A stretch of 64,000 bases of DNA, from contig NZ_JACNMM010000003.1 of assembly GCF_020529025.1 (NCBI RefSeq), positions 248,001 to 312,000 on the forward strand, read 5' to 3'. Source of the stretch: Oceaniglobus trochenteri. Lineage in GTDB: Bacteria > Pseudomonadota > Alphaproteobacteria > Rhodobacterales > Rhodobacteraceae. Shown piece after piece: positions 8,898 through 17,366 of the stretch (positions are counted from its first letter, which is position 1; each line of letters opens with the position of its first letter). The position numbers and the translations under genes are program-made. A model generated the notes under the pieces. That model did no database searches. It saw only the letters and a list, made by a program, of their open reading frames with translations, and was not told the DNA's origin.

Positions 8898-10758
8898 ATG
8901 TGAATTCGACGTCATCGTGATCGGCGGCGGCCACGCAGGTTCGGAAGCTGCAGCGGCCAGCGCGCAAATGGGCGCGCGAACTGCTTTGGTCACCATGGAT
9001 CGCTCTACAATCGGGGTCATGTCTTGCAACCCTGCCATCGGTGGATTGGGGAAAGGCCATCTTGTGCGCGAGATCGACGCGCTTGATGGCATCATGGGAC
9101 GCGCCGCTGATGTCGCGGGAATTCAGTTCCGCCTCCTGAACCGCCGAAAGGGGCCTGCCGTTCAAGGGCCGCGTGCTCAGGCAGACCGCGACTTATACCG
9201 TGTTGCGATCCAGAATCTTCTGGCCGCCAACCCGAATCTGAGCGTGGTTGAAGGTGAAGTTGTTGATTTGATCATGACAGGAAATACCGTTGGCGGCGTT
9301 GTTCTTGCTGACGGGACCTGTCTTCGAGGCCGGGCCGTGGTGGTCACGACGGGTACTTTCCTGCGTGGCGTCATCCACATCGGAGACCGGAAAATCGAAG
9401 GCGGGCGGATGGGAAGCAAGGCTTCCACGCGGCTGGCAGTCAGATTTGACGCGCTTGGCGCACCGCTTGGACGTCTGAAGACCGGCACTCCCCCGCGGCT
9501 GGAAAGCTCCACCATCGATTGGGAAAGACTTGATCGCCAAGAGGGGGATGACGAACCGACGCTGTTCTCATTCCTGTCCAAAAGTGTTTCGGCGCGTCAG
9601 ATTGCTTGCGGGATCACGCATACGAACGAGAAGACCCACGATATCATTCGCGCCAACCTCGAGCGTTCAGCGATGTACGGCGGGCATATCGATGGCGTCG
9701 GACCGCGCTATTGCCCTTCGATTGAAGACAAGGTTGTTCGGTTCGCGGAAAAGAACTCACATCAGATTTTTCTGGAGCCGGAAGGGCTGAGCCGTTCGAC
9801 GGTTTATCCGAATGGTATCTCAACATCATTGCCAGAAGATGTGCAGATTTCTTATGTCCAGTCCATCTCCGGCCTTGAGCGCGCCCAGATCACGACGCCG
9901 GGCTACGCCATCGAGTATGACTATGTCGATCCACGGGCTCTGGACCGCTCCTTGGCGTTCCAAGGTGTTGAGGGGCTTTTCCTGGCGGGTCAGATCAATG
10001 GAACGACGGGTTACGAAGAGGCCGGCGCGCAGGGCTTGGTCGCGGGGTTGAATGCCGCGCGTCGCTCGAAGTCCTGTGATCCTGTGATCTTCCAAAGGTC
10101 CGAGAGCTATATCGGCGTGATGATTGATGATCTTGTCCTGCGCGGTGTGACCGAACCATATCGGATGTTCACGTCCCGCGCAGAGTTCCGGTTGTCGTTG
10201 CGAGCCGACAATGCGGATCAACGATTGACGCCGCTGGGGGTATCAATCGGTGTAGTCGGTGAGAAACGGCGGGCCGTGTTTGAACGCAAGATGGAGCAAC
10301 TGTCAGGGGCAAGGGCAACCTTGAGCAACATGCACTGGACCCCAAGGGAGATTGCGGAGGTTGGGATCAAGATCTCAAATGATGGCGCGCGCCGTAATGG
10401 CCTTCAGCTGCTCAGCTTCAAGGACGTATTTTTCGATCATCTCATCGACTTGGATAGCGAATTGGCCACGACGCCAAGAGAGGTCCAGCAGCAGTTGAAG
10501 CGGGATGCGACCTATATGAATTACCTGGATCGGCAACAGCGCGATGTCGATGCTCTTGCGCGAGATGAAGCGATTACCATCCCGAAGGATCTGGATTTTG
10601 ATTCTCTTGGTGGCCTATCGTATGAACTCTGTTCGAAATTGAAAAGGTTGAAGCCGGACTCGATGGCGCAGGCGGCGCGGATTGATGGGATGACGCCTGC
10701 GGCGCTGGTGATCATTCTTTCAGCGGTTCGGGCGCATCAACGGGGTGTGGCTGTCTGA
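8890..10758 (+). CDS. mnmG: tRNA uridine-5-carboxymethylaminomethyl modification enzyme MnmG
   Basis: A FAD-binding protein of about 622 residues (GidA), partner of MnmE in tRNA U34 modification. The dinucleotide-binding [10 protein letters not shown] lies near the N terminus, the two conserved MnmG regions including [12 protein letters not shown] near residue 175 are present, and the C-terminal helical MnmE-binding domain is full length. Start choice: AAGGAG at 8876-8881 is 8 bases from the GTG at 8890, whereas the in-frame GTG at 8881 overlaps that Shine-Dalgarno sequence, so 8890 is preferred (MEQCEFDV...). parS site 1 covers this start. The gene in other Alphaproteobacteria is likewise close to oriC. 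Confidence 0.95.
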   Translation: MEQCEFDVIVIGGGHAGSEAAAASAQMGARTALVTMDRSTIGVMSCNPAIGGLGKGHLVREIDALDGIMGRAADVAGIQFRLLNRRKGPAVQGPRAQADRDLYRVAIQNLLAANPNLSVVEGEVVDLIMTGNTVGGVVLADGTCLRGRAVVVTTGTFLRGVIHIGDRKIEGGRMGSKASTRLAVRFDALGAPLGRLKTGTPPRLESSTIDWERLDRQEGDDEPTLFSFLSKSVSARQIACGITHTNEKTHDIIRANLERSAMYGGHIDGVGPRYCPSIEDKVVRFAEKNSHQIFLEPEGLSRSTVYPNGISTSLPEDVQISYVQSISGLERAQITTPGYAIEYDYVDPRALDRSLAFQGVEGLFLAGQINGTTGYEEAGAQGLVAGLNAARRSKSCDPVIFQRSESYIGVMIDDLVLRGVTEPYRMFTSRAEFRLSLRADNADQRLTPLGVSIGVVGEKRRAVFERKMEQLSGARATLSNMHWTPREIAEVGIKISNDGARRNGLQLLSFKDVFFDHLIDLDSELATTPREVQQQLKRDATYMNYLDRQQRDVDALARDEAITIPKDLDFDSLGGLSYELCSKLKRLKPDSMAQAARIDGMTPAALVIILSAVRAHQRGVAV

Positions 10759-10759
10759 T

Positions 10760-11389
10760 ATGAGATCGGAGTTTGAAGACCTTGTCCGCGTTGCTCCGGA
10801 TGTTTCACGTGAAACATTTGAGAAGATGGCAATCTACGCTGACCTACTGAAAAAATGGAACCCGAAGATCAATCTCGTATCGGGCCCAACATTGGATGAG
10901 ATTTGGCATCGCCATATTCTGGATTCCGCTCAGATCTATCGCCATCTGCCCCACGATACCGCCTCATTGGTCGACTTCGGTTCGGGCGGAGGGTTTCCGG
11001 GGATGGTTCTTGCGATCCTGGCTGGACGATCGAAGCCGGATATCAAGATTACACTGGTGGACAGCGATCAACGCAAGTGCGCTTTTCTCCGAAATGTGGC
11101 GCGCGAGACGGCCACTTCGGTTGAAGTAGCCGCGGCCCGGATTGCCGATCTGCCCGCCTTCAATGCGTCGGTGGTGACAGCCCGAGCTTTGGCACCGCTG
11201 ACCTCGTTGATTGGTTTCGCCGATCATCACCTGGCGGAAGGCGGGATCGCCTTTTTCCTCAAGGGACAGCAGGCGGAGAATGAGTTGGCCGAAGCCAGGG
11301 TGCGATGGTTTTTTGATGTCGAGGCCCTGCCCAGTGTTACTGACAGTGGTGGATCCATTTTGAAGGTCGAGAATATCAATGCACGCTGA
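10760..11389 (+). CDS. rsmG: 16S rRNA (guanine-N7)-methyltransferase RsmG
   Basis: A 209-residue RsmG (GidB) that methylates G527 of 16S rRNA; loss can give low-level streptomycin resistance. The SAM-binding motif VDFGSGGGFPGM near residues 72-83 is typical, as is the N-terminal LLKKWNPKINLVS segment. I chose the ATG at 10760, one base after the mnmG stop. parS site 2 lies inside the coding sequence and encodes VSRET. The 3' end overlaps parA by 11 bases. Confidence 0.95.
   Translation: MRSEFEDLVRVAPDVSRETFEKMAIYADLLKKWNPKINLVSGPTLDEIWHRHILDSAQIYRHLPHDTASLVDFGSGGGFPGMVLAILAGRSKPDIKITLVDSDQRKCAFLRNVARETATSVEVAAARIADLPAFNASVVTARALAPLTSLIGFADHHLAEGGIAFFLKGQQAENELAEARVRWFFDVEALPSVTDSGGSILKVENINAR
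10801..10816. promoter_or_regulatory. parS centromere site 2 (perfect palindrome, inside rsmG)
   Basis: TGTTTCACGTGAAACA is an exact match to the canonical 16-base parS palindrome. It is embedded in the rsmG reading frame about 40 bases after the start codon and about 1.4 kb upstream of parB. Confidence 0.96.
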
Positions 11390-12185
11390 TCCAACACGCG
11401 CACCGAGTGCGCGCATCATTGCGGTTGTGAACCAGAAGGGTGGGGTGGGTAAGACGACAACCGCCATCAATCTCGGCGCTGCATTGGCCGAAGATGGTTT
11501 CAATGTCTTGATCGTCGATCTCGATCCCCAAGGAAATGCATCGACAGGGTTGGGAATTGCGCCGGAGAGCAGGCAGCTCAGCAGTTATGATCTTCTCCTT
11601 GATGAGGCGGAACTTGCCGATGTCATTTACCCGTCGCAACTGGAAGGCCTCTGGATTACACCAGCGACGGCCGATCTCAGTTCGGCCGATATCGAGATGG
11701 TGGCAAACGAGAAGCGGAGTTTCCTGCTTTATGACGCCCTGCGCCAACCGGCGATTGATCGTTATGCCTTTGACTACGTCCTGATCGACTGCCCGCCATC
11801 ACTCAGCCTCCTGACAGTCAACGCTATGGTGGCCGCGCATTCCGTTCTTGTTCCGCTGCAAAGTGAGTTCTTTGCTTTGGAAGGTCTGTCGCAATTGATG
11901 CTGACGATCCGGGAGGTTCGCCAGGTTGCAAACCCCGATCTGCGTATCGAAGGGGTGGTGTTGACGATGTACGATGGCCGGAACCGGCTGGCGCAACAGG
12001 TAGAAAGTGACTCGCGTGAAACCCTGGGTGACCTGGTGTTCAAGACAGTCATTCCGAGGAACGTGAGGGTCAGTGAGGCCCCTTCCTATGCGCAATCGGT
12101 CCTCACTTATGATAGCGGATCGAAGGGCAGCCTTGCCTATCGGGCGTTGGCCGAAGAACTGGTTCGCAGGCACCATGAAAGTTGA
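11379..12185 (+). CDS. parA: Chromosome partitioning ATPase ParA
   Basis: A 268-residue ParA/Soj-type Walker ATPase that forms DNA-bound gradients used to move ParB-parS complexes. The deviant Walker A motif KGGVGKTT is near residues 21-28, the Walker B region YVLIDCPPS near residue 135, and the conserved VVLTMYDGRNRLAQQV stretch is in the second half. It overlaps rsmG by 11 bases and is followed after 14 bases by parB. Confidence 0.96.
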   Translation: MHADPTRAPSARIIAVVNQKGGVGKTTTAINLGAALAEDGFNVLIVDLDPQGNASTGLGIAPESRQLSSYDLLLDEAELADVIYPSQLEGLWITPATADLSSADIEMVANEKRSFLLYDALRQPAIDRYAFDYVLIDCPPSLSLLTVNAMVAAHSVLVPLQSEFFALEGLSQLMLTIREVRQVANPDLRIEGVVLTMYDGRNRLAQQVESDSRETLGDLVFKTVIPRNVRVSEAPSYAQSVLTYDSGSKGSLAYRALAEELVRRHHES

Positions 12186-12199
12186 ACGGAGAGAGACCT

Positions 12200-13099
12200 A
12201 TGTCGGATAAGAAGAATGAACGCCGGGGGCTGGGCCGTGGTCTGTCGGCCCTGATGGCGGATGTGGGTGTCGCGGATGAGCGTCAGAACGCCAACCGTCC
12301 AACGCGTCGTGCCGATCAACTTATTCCGGTCGAACGGATTGTACCCAACCCCGATCAGCCGCGTCGAACCTTTGCACCTGAGCTCTTGGATGAACTCGCT
12401 GCCTCGATCAAGGAGAAGGGGGTCATCCAGCCGCTGATCCTGCGTCAGAATCCCAGGAATCCTGAGCAGTACGAGATTGTCGCGGGTGAACGCCGGTGGC
12501 GCGCCGCGCAGATGGCCAAGGTTCATGCACTGCCGGCCATCATCCGAGAACTCGACGATACCGAGGTCTTGGAACTCGCGATCATTGAAAACATTCAGCG
12601 CAGCGATCTGAACCCCGTGGAAGAAGCGGCTGGCTTTCGCCAGCTGATGGACAAGTTCGGCCATACGCAGGAGAAGCTGGCCGAGGCGTTGGGGAAAAGC
12701 CGTAGCCATATTGCCAACCTGTTGCGTTTGCTAAACCTACCAGAGGATGTGCTGGCATTGCTGCGTGACGGCAAGATTTCCATGGGGCATGCGCGGGCCT
12801 TGATTACCGCTGACGATCCGTCGGCGCTCGCGAAGATCGTCGTTGCCAAGGGGCTTTCGGTGCGTCAGACGGAAGCCTTGGTCAAGGCACCGAAGGGCGG
12901 CGACGTTCCACGTGAAACAAAACCGAAGCGTGAAAAAGATGCTGATACCCGTGCACTGGAGCAGGATCTGGCCGCTGCCGTTGGCATGTCGGTGAGCATC
13001 GACCATGACACGGGAATGGAATCGGGCAGGGTTTCCATTCGTTATGCGACGCTTGAAGAGTTGGACGAGCTTTGCCGGATGCTGTCGTCTGGTCGCTAA
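12200..13099 (+). CDS. parB: Chromosome partitioning protein ParB
   Basis: A 299-residue ParB/Spo0J family CTPase and parS-binding clamp. The N terminus has the ParA-stimulating basic peptide RRGLGRGLSALM, then the ParB/Srx domain (about 35-125) with the CTP-binding GERRWRAA motif, a central helix-turn-helix domain (LAEALGKSRSHIANLLRLL), a linker, and a C-terminal dimerisation domain. GGAGAG at 12188-12193 favours the ATG at 12200 over an upstream TTG. parS site 3 lies in the linker-coding part. The stop overlaps that of the convergent hemW by 3-4 bases. Confidence 0.96.
   Translation: MSDKKNERRGLGRGLSALMADVGVADERQNANRPTRRADQLIPVERIVPNPDQPRRTFAPELLDELAASIKEKGVIQPLILRQNPRNPEQYEIVAGERRWRAAQMAKVHALPAIIRELDDTEVLELAIIENIQRSDLNPVEEAAGFRQLMDKFGHTQEKLAEALGKSRSHIANLLRLLNLPEDVLALLRDGKISMGHARALITADDPSALAKIVVAKGLSVRQTEALVKAPKGGDVPRETKPKREKDADTRALEQDLAAAVGMSVSIDHDTGMESGRVSIRYATLEELDELCRMLSSGR
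12904..12919. promoter_or_regulatory. parS centromere site 3 (inside parB)
   Basis: CGTTCCACGTGAAACA matches the parS palindrome core GTTYCACGTGRAAC with one asymmetric half-site and a C in place of the outer T. It lies in the parB linker region and encodes VPRET. It could contribute to autoregulation as well as loading, which is an inference. Confidence 0.82.
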
Positions 13100-14256
13100 C
13101 GGGCCAGCAACTCCCGAAGGATTGCATTCAGCAGCGGACGGCCTGAATTGGTTGTTCGCAGCCGGCCGTCTTCGAAGCTGATCAATTCCTGTTCTGCCAA
13201 TTGGCGGATGGTCGAGGCACAAAGGGGTGTGCCGCCAATCTCTTCATAGCGGGGGAGGGAGATCCCCTCGGCCAGGCGCATGCCCATCATCAGCATTTCG
13301 GTTGCCTGGTCCAGATTCGTCAGGATCTCCTGGCGATCAGCAACCAGCTCCGGGTTTTCGACGGCCGCCAGCCATTTGCCGGGCTGCATGATCGCATCGG
13401 TGGCGATCTTCTGGCCATCGATCGTCAGACGCCCGTGGGCGCCCGGGCCCACGCCGACGTAATCGCCATAGCGCCAATAGATCAGGTTGTGACGCGATTC
13501 CGATCCTGGCTTGGCGTGGTTTGATGTTTCATATCCGTTCAGCCCGTGGGCGTCGCAAATCTCTTGCGTGGCGAAGTACATGTCGGCGGCGCGGTCTTCA
13601 TCGGGCAATCCGCGCAGCAGGCCGCGCGCCATGCGATCACCAAAGGCGGTCCCGTCCTCGATGGTCAACTGGTAAAGGGACAGGTGATCGACAGCCATTC
13701 CGATCGCCTCGGTCAATTCGCTGCGCCAGTTCTCCAGCGTCTGGTTCTGACGGGAATAGATCAGATCAAAGCTGACCCTGTCGAAATTCTGGCGGGCGAT
13801 GCCGAAAGCGGCCTTGGCATCCTTCACGCTGTGGAGCCGGCCAAGGGCGCGGAGGTCGGTGTCATTCAGGGCCTGAATGCCCATGGATACACGGTTCACG
13901 CCCGCTTCGCGAAACGCCTTGAAGCGTCCAGCCTCGACAGAGGTTGGATTGGCCTCAAGGCTGATCTCCATGTCGTTGGCGCAGGGCCAGGCCGCACGGG
14001 CAGCCTCGATCACGGCATGGGTGGTGTCGGGGTCCATGAGGCTGGGCGTGCCGCCACCAAAAAAGATGGTTTGCAAGACGCGATCAGGGACAAGTCGGGC
14101 GTAACGCTGAACCTCGGCCACCAAGGCGTCACGCCAGCGGCTGTGATCGACATGGGCCGTGACATGGCTGTTGAAGTCGCAATAGGGGCACTTCGATTGG
14201 CAGAAGGGCCAATGGACGTACAGGCCAAAGCCGCCTTCGATCATCATCTCAGGCAA
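13096..14256 (-). CDS. hemW: HemW, radical SAM heme chaperone (HemN-like)
   Basis: A 386-residue radical SAM protein with the cluster motif CxxxCxxC (CQSKCPYC, residues 19-26). It carries the HemW-specific HNxxYW motif (SRHNLIYWRYG) that marks heme chaperones rather than true coproporphyrinogen dehydrogenase HemN, and lacks the longer HemN N terminus. Family members bind heme and deliver it to respiratory proteins. It overlaps rdgB upstream by 8 bases when started at 14256; a second in-frame ATG at 14247 would remove most of the overlap. Operon rph-rdgB-hemW. Confidence 0.92.
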   Translation of the reverse strand: MPEMMIEGGFGLYVHWPFCQSKCPYCDFNSHVTAHVDHSRWRDALVAEVQRYARLVPDRVLQTIFFGGGTPSLMDPDTTHAVIEAARAAWPCANDMEISLEANPTSVEAGRFKAFREAGVNRVSMGIQALNDTDLRALGRLHSVKDAKAAFGIARQNFDRVSFDLIYSRQNQTLENWRSELTEAIGMAVDHLSLYQLTIEDGTAFGDRMARGLLRGLPDEDRAADMYFATQEICDAHGLNGYETSNHAKPGSESRHNLIYWRYGDYVGVGPGAHGRLTIDGQKIATDAIMQPGKWLAAVENPELVADRQEILTNLDQATEMLMMGMRLAEGISLPRYEEIGGTPLCASTIRQLAEQELISFEDGRLRTTNSGRPLLNAILRELLAR

Positions 14257-14860
14257 AACACCCTTTGATCAGCTTGGCGAAGGCATCGGCGCGATGGCTG
14301 ATGCGGTTCTTTTCGGCCTGATCCATTTCCCCAAATGTTATACTATAACCTTCCGGCTGGAAGATCGGGTCATATCCGTGGCCCTGTTGGCCCCGCATGG
14401 GCCAGACCACCTGGCCGGGCATGACACCTGCAAACACCTCGTCATGGCCATCGGGCCAGGCCATGACCAGCGTGCAGCAGAAGCGCGCGCGACGGGGGTG
14501 AGGGGCATTCTTCGCCTCAAGCATCTGTTGCGTCTTCGTCATCGCCATGACGAAATCACGCCCCTCCGGCGTCTCGGCCCAATCGGCGGTATAGACGCCG
14601 GGGGCATTGTCGAGCGCGTCGATCTCGATCCCGGAATCGTCGGAAAGGGTGACAAGCCCGGTTGCCTTGGCACCGGCGTGGGCCTTGATGCGCGCATTCT
14701 CGACGAAGGTCGTGCCATTTTCGACCGGTTCAGGCAGCCCGAGGGCGCCGGCAGAGACCGTTGCAACTCCATAGGGCGCGAGAAGGGATGTGATCTCATC
14801 CAGCTTGCCGGCGTTATGGGTCGCAACCAGAAGCCGATCGCCCTCGAACCGGCGGGTCAT
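14249..14860 (-). CDS. rdgB: dITP/XTP pyrophosphatase (RdgB/HAM1)
   Basis: A 203-residue HAM1-family enzyme that removes ITP, dITP and XTP from the nucleotide pool. The N-terminal [12 protein letters not shown] substrate-binding motif and the [11 protein letters not shown] segment with its metal-binding Asp residues are characteristic. It overlaps rph by 4 bases upstream and hemW by 8 bases downstream. Confidence 0.95.
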   Translation of the reverse strand: MTRRFEGDRLLVATHNAGKLDEITSLLAPYGVATVSAGALGLPEPVENGTTFVENARIKAHAGAKATGLVTLSDDSGIEIDALDNAPGVYTADWAETPEGRDFVMAMTKTQQMLEAKNAPHPRRARFCCTLVMAWPDGHDEVFAGVMPGQVVWPMRGQQGHGYDPIFQPEGYSITFGEMDQAEKNRISHRADAFAKLIKGCFA

Positions 14861-15567
14861 GCCACGGCGGCCTTCTGTGCGGCGACCAGATCCTTCATGC
14901 CCTTGTCGGCAAGATCCAGCAGTTCGTCCATTTCCCCGCGCGAGAAGGTCGCGCCTTCCGCCGACATCTGCACTTCGATCAGCCGGCCCGAACCGGTAAG
15001 CACGAAGTTGCCGTCGACGCCCGCTTCGCTGTCTTCGGGATAGTCGAGATCAAGAACCGGCTGACCGGCGTAAAGGCCGCAGGATACGGCGGCAACGTGA
15101 TCGACCATCGGGTCGGTGACGATATCGCCGGCCTTCATCAGCTTGTTCACCGCCAGCCGCAGGGCCACCCAGCCACCGGTGATCGAGGCACAGCGCGTGC
15201 CGCCATCGGCCTGGATCACATCGCAGTCGATGGAAATCTGGCGTTCGCCCAGGGCAACCCGGTCAACCCCGGCGCGCAGGGCGCGGCCGATCAGGCGCTG
15301 GATTTCCTGCGTGCGGCCAGATTGGCCATTCTTCGCCTCGCGGCGCATCCGGGTGTGGGTGGCGCGGGGCAACATGCCGTATTCGGCGGTGACCCAGCCA
15401 AGACCGGTGTTTTTCAGAAACGGCGGAACACGTTCTTCCAACGAGGCGGTACACAGGACATGGGTATCGCCACATTTGATGAGGCAGGAGCCTTCGGCGT
15501 GTTTCGTGATCCCGACTTCGATTGAAATCGGGCGCATTTCGTCTAACTTACGGCCAGAGGGGCGCAT
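14857..15567 (-). CDS. rph: Ribonuclease PH
   Basis: A 236-residue phosphorolytic exoribonuclease that trims tRNA 3' ends. It begins [17 protein letters not shown] and has the conserved [18 protein letters not shown] stretch and the [19 protein letters not shown] region. The ATG at 15567 is preceded by AAGGAA at good spacing; a longer frame upstream lacks family similarity. It is divergent to hrcA, the order seen in many Alphaproteobacteria. Confidence 0.95.
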   Translation of the reverse strand: MRPSGRKLDEMRPISIEVGITKHAEGSCLIKCGDTHVLCTASLEERVPPFLKNTGLGWVTAEYGMLPRATHTRMRREAKNGQSGRTQEIQRLIGRALRAGVDRVALGERQISIDCDVIQADGGTRCASITGGWVALRLAVNKLMKAGDIVTDPMVDHVAAVSCGLYAGQPVLDLDYPEDSEAGVDGNFVLTGSGRLIEVQMSAEGATFSRGEMDELLDLADKGMKDLVAAQKAAVA

Positions 15568-15686
15568 GGGAATTCCTTTGCAGATTTGCCCGTGGTGATA
15601 CCCACGGCATCGGCCCCGGCGCAACCCCGATTGACGTTCGGAGGTCGGCACGGTTTCGTGTTGCGACAATCCAGAGGCAGAGGCAG

Positions 15687-16751
15687 ATGAAAGAAGGCTC
15701 GAAAGTTCTGGCCCAGATGAACGACCGGTCCCGCGAGGTGTTTCGCCGGGTGGTCGAGGGATATCTCGATACCGGCGATCCGGTCGGCTCGCGCACCTTG
15801 ACCCGGACGATGAACGAAAAGGTCAGCGCGGCCACGATCCGCAACGTGATGCAGGATCTGGAATACCTGGGCTTGTTGGACAGCCCCCATGTATCGGCCG
15901 GGCGCATCCCGACCCAGCAGGGCCTGCGCATGTTCGTGGATGGCCTGCTTGAGGTCGGCAACCTGACCGACACCGACCGCGAAAGCATCGATGCCACCCT
16001 GGGGCGCAGCGAATCCGACGTGGGGTCATTGCTTGATCGCGTGGGAAGCGCGCTGTCCGGCGCGACGCGGGGGGCAAGCGTGGTTCTGGCGCCCAAGCAC
16101 GAGGCGCCGATCAAGCACCTGGAGTTCGTCAGCCTTTCGGCCGACCGGGCGCTGGTGGTCATCGTCTTTGCCGACGGCCATGTCGAGAACCGCATCTTCC
16201 AGCCCCCCGCCGGGCAGACGCCCAGTTCCATGCGCGAAGCGGCAAACTTCCTGAACGCCCTGGCCGAGGGCAAGACCCTGAGCGAGCTGCGCAAGGCGAC
16301 CGAGCGCGAAATCGTCGCCCGGCGCCGCGAACTTGACACGCTGGCGGCCGACCTGGTGGAAAGCGGGCTGGCCATCTGGGAAAACGAAGGCGAGCGTTAC
16401 GAGCGGCTTATCGTGCGCGGGCGCGCCAACCTTCTGGCCGGAACGACCGAGGCGGAAGACCTTGAGCGCATCCGATCCCTGTTCGACGATCTTGAACGCA
16501 AGCGCGACATCGCCGAATTCCTCGAACTGACCGAGGACGGCGAGGGGGTGCGCATATTTATTGGCTCGGAGAACAAGCTTTTCTCACTTTCGGGTTCCTC
16601 TTTGGTGGTTTCCCCATATATGAACGCTGACCGTAAGATCATTGGCGCCGTTGGCGTGATCGGGCCGACCCGGCTGAATTATGGGCGGATCGTTCCGATC
16701 GTGGATTACACGGCGCAGATGGTGGGCAGGCTGCTCACCGACCGAGGCTAG
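15687..16751 (+). CDS. hrcA: Heat-inducible transcription repressor HrcA
   Basis: A 354-residue HrcA repressor, which binds CIRCE inverted repeats at groESL and related heat-shock operons and is activated by GroEL. It has the N-terminal winged-helix ([20 protein letters not shown]) with the adjoining [18 protein letters not shown] motif and the C-terminal GAF-like domain. I chose the ATG at 15687 because family similarity begins there. No CIRCE element was found upstream of hrcA or grpE in this window. grpE follows after 12 bases. Confidence 0.95.
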   Translation: MKEGSKVLAQMNDRSREVFRRVVEGYLDTGDPVGSRTLTRTMNEKVSAATIRNVMQDLEYLGLLDSPHVSAGRIPTQQGLRMFVDGLLEVGNLTDTDRESIDATLGRSESDVGSLLDRVGSALSGATRGASVVLAPKHEAPIKHLEFVSLSADRALVVIVFADGHVENRIFQPPAGQTPSSMREAANFLNALAEGKTLSELRKATEREIVARRRELDTLAADLVESGLAIWENEGERYERLIVRGRANLLAGTTEAEDLERIRSLFDDLERKRDIAEFLELTEDGEGVRIFIGSENKLFSLSGSSLVVSPYMNADRKIIGAVGVIGPTRLNYGRIVPIVDYTAQMVGRLLTDRG

Positions 16752-16763
16752 TTGGGTGAAAGA

Positions 16764-17366
16764 ATGACGAAACAGCAAGACGATATAGACAGCCAGATCG
16801 AAGAGCTGTTGGCCCAGGAAGGGTATGGCGAGGCAGGCGAGGCAATCGCGCCCGAGGCCGGCGAAGGTGAAACCGTCACCGACTCGGCCGATCTGCGCGA
16901 TGAGCTTGAGGCCCTGCGCGCCGAACGCGACCAGTTCCGCGACCGGTTCATGCGGGCCCTTGCCGATGCCGAGAACGCGCGCAAGCGGTCCGAGCGCGAC
17001 CGCAAGGAGGCCGAGAACTACGGCGGTTCGAAACTCTCGCGCGACATGCTTCCGGTGTATGACAACCTCAAGCGGGCGCTTGAAGTCGTCACCGACGAAC
17101 AGCGCGCCGCGAACCCCGCGCTTCTGGAGGGGATCGAATTGACGATGCGCGAACTGATCTCGGTTTTCGCCAAGCACGGGATCGAGGCGATCGCGCCCGA
17201 GGTGGGCGACCGGTTCGACCCGAAGATCCACCAGGCCATGTTCGAAGCCCCCGTGCCCAACACCAGGGCCGGCGACATCATCCAGGTGATGAACACCGGC
17301 TTCATGCTGCATGACCGCCTGCTGCGCGCCGCCCAGGTGGGGGTCAGTTCGACTCCGAAGTCGTAA
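16764..17366 (+). CDS. grpE: GrpE, nucleotide exchange factor for DnaK
   Basis: A 200-residue GrpE that exchanges ADP on DnaK. An acidic N terminus and long coiled coil (about 45-105, rich in Glu/Arg/Ala) are followed by the beta-wing domain with the signature FDPKIHQAMFEAP and a GDIIQVMNTGFMLHDRLLR C-terminal stretch. The ATG at 16764 follows a weak GGGTGAAAGA site. The last 23 bases overlap the 3' end of the convergent mutS in antisense orientation. Confidence 0.95.
   Translation: MTKQQDDIDSQIEELLAQEGYGEAGEAIAPEAGEGETVTDSADLRDELEALRAERDQFRDRFMRALADAENARKRSERDRKEAENYGGSKLSRDMLPVYDNLKRALEVVTDEQRAANPALLEGIELTMRELISVFAKHGIEAIAPEVGDRFDPKIHQAMFEAPVPNTRAGDIIQVMNTGFMLHDRLLRAAQVGVSSTPKS

Noticed and set aside
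15568-15686. Possible CIRCE operator upstream of hrcA
   Set aside because: No TTAGCACTC-N9-GAGTGCTAA-like repeat; only the short CCGTGG/CCACGG repeat is seen, too short to call.
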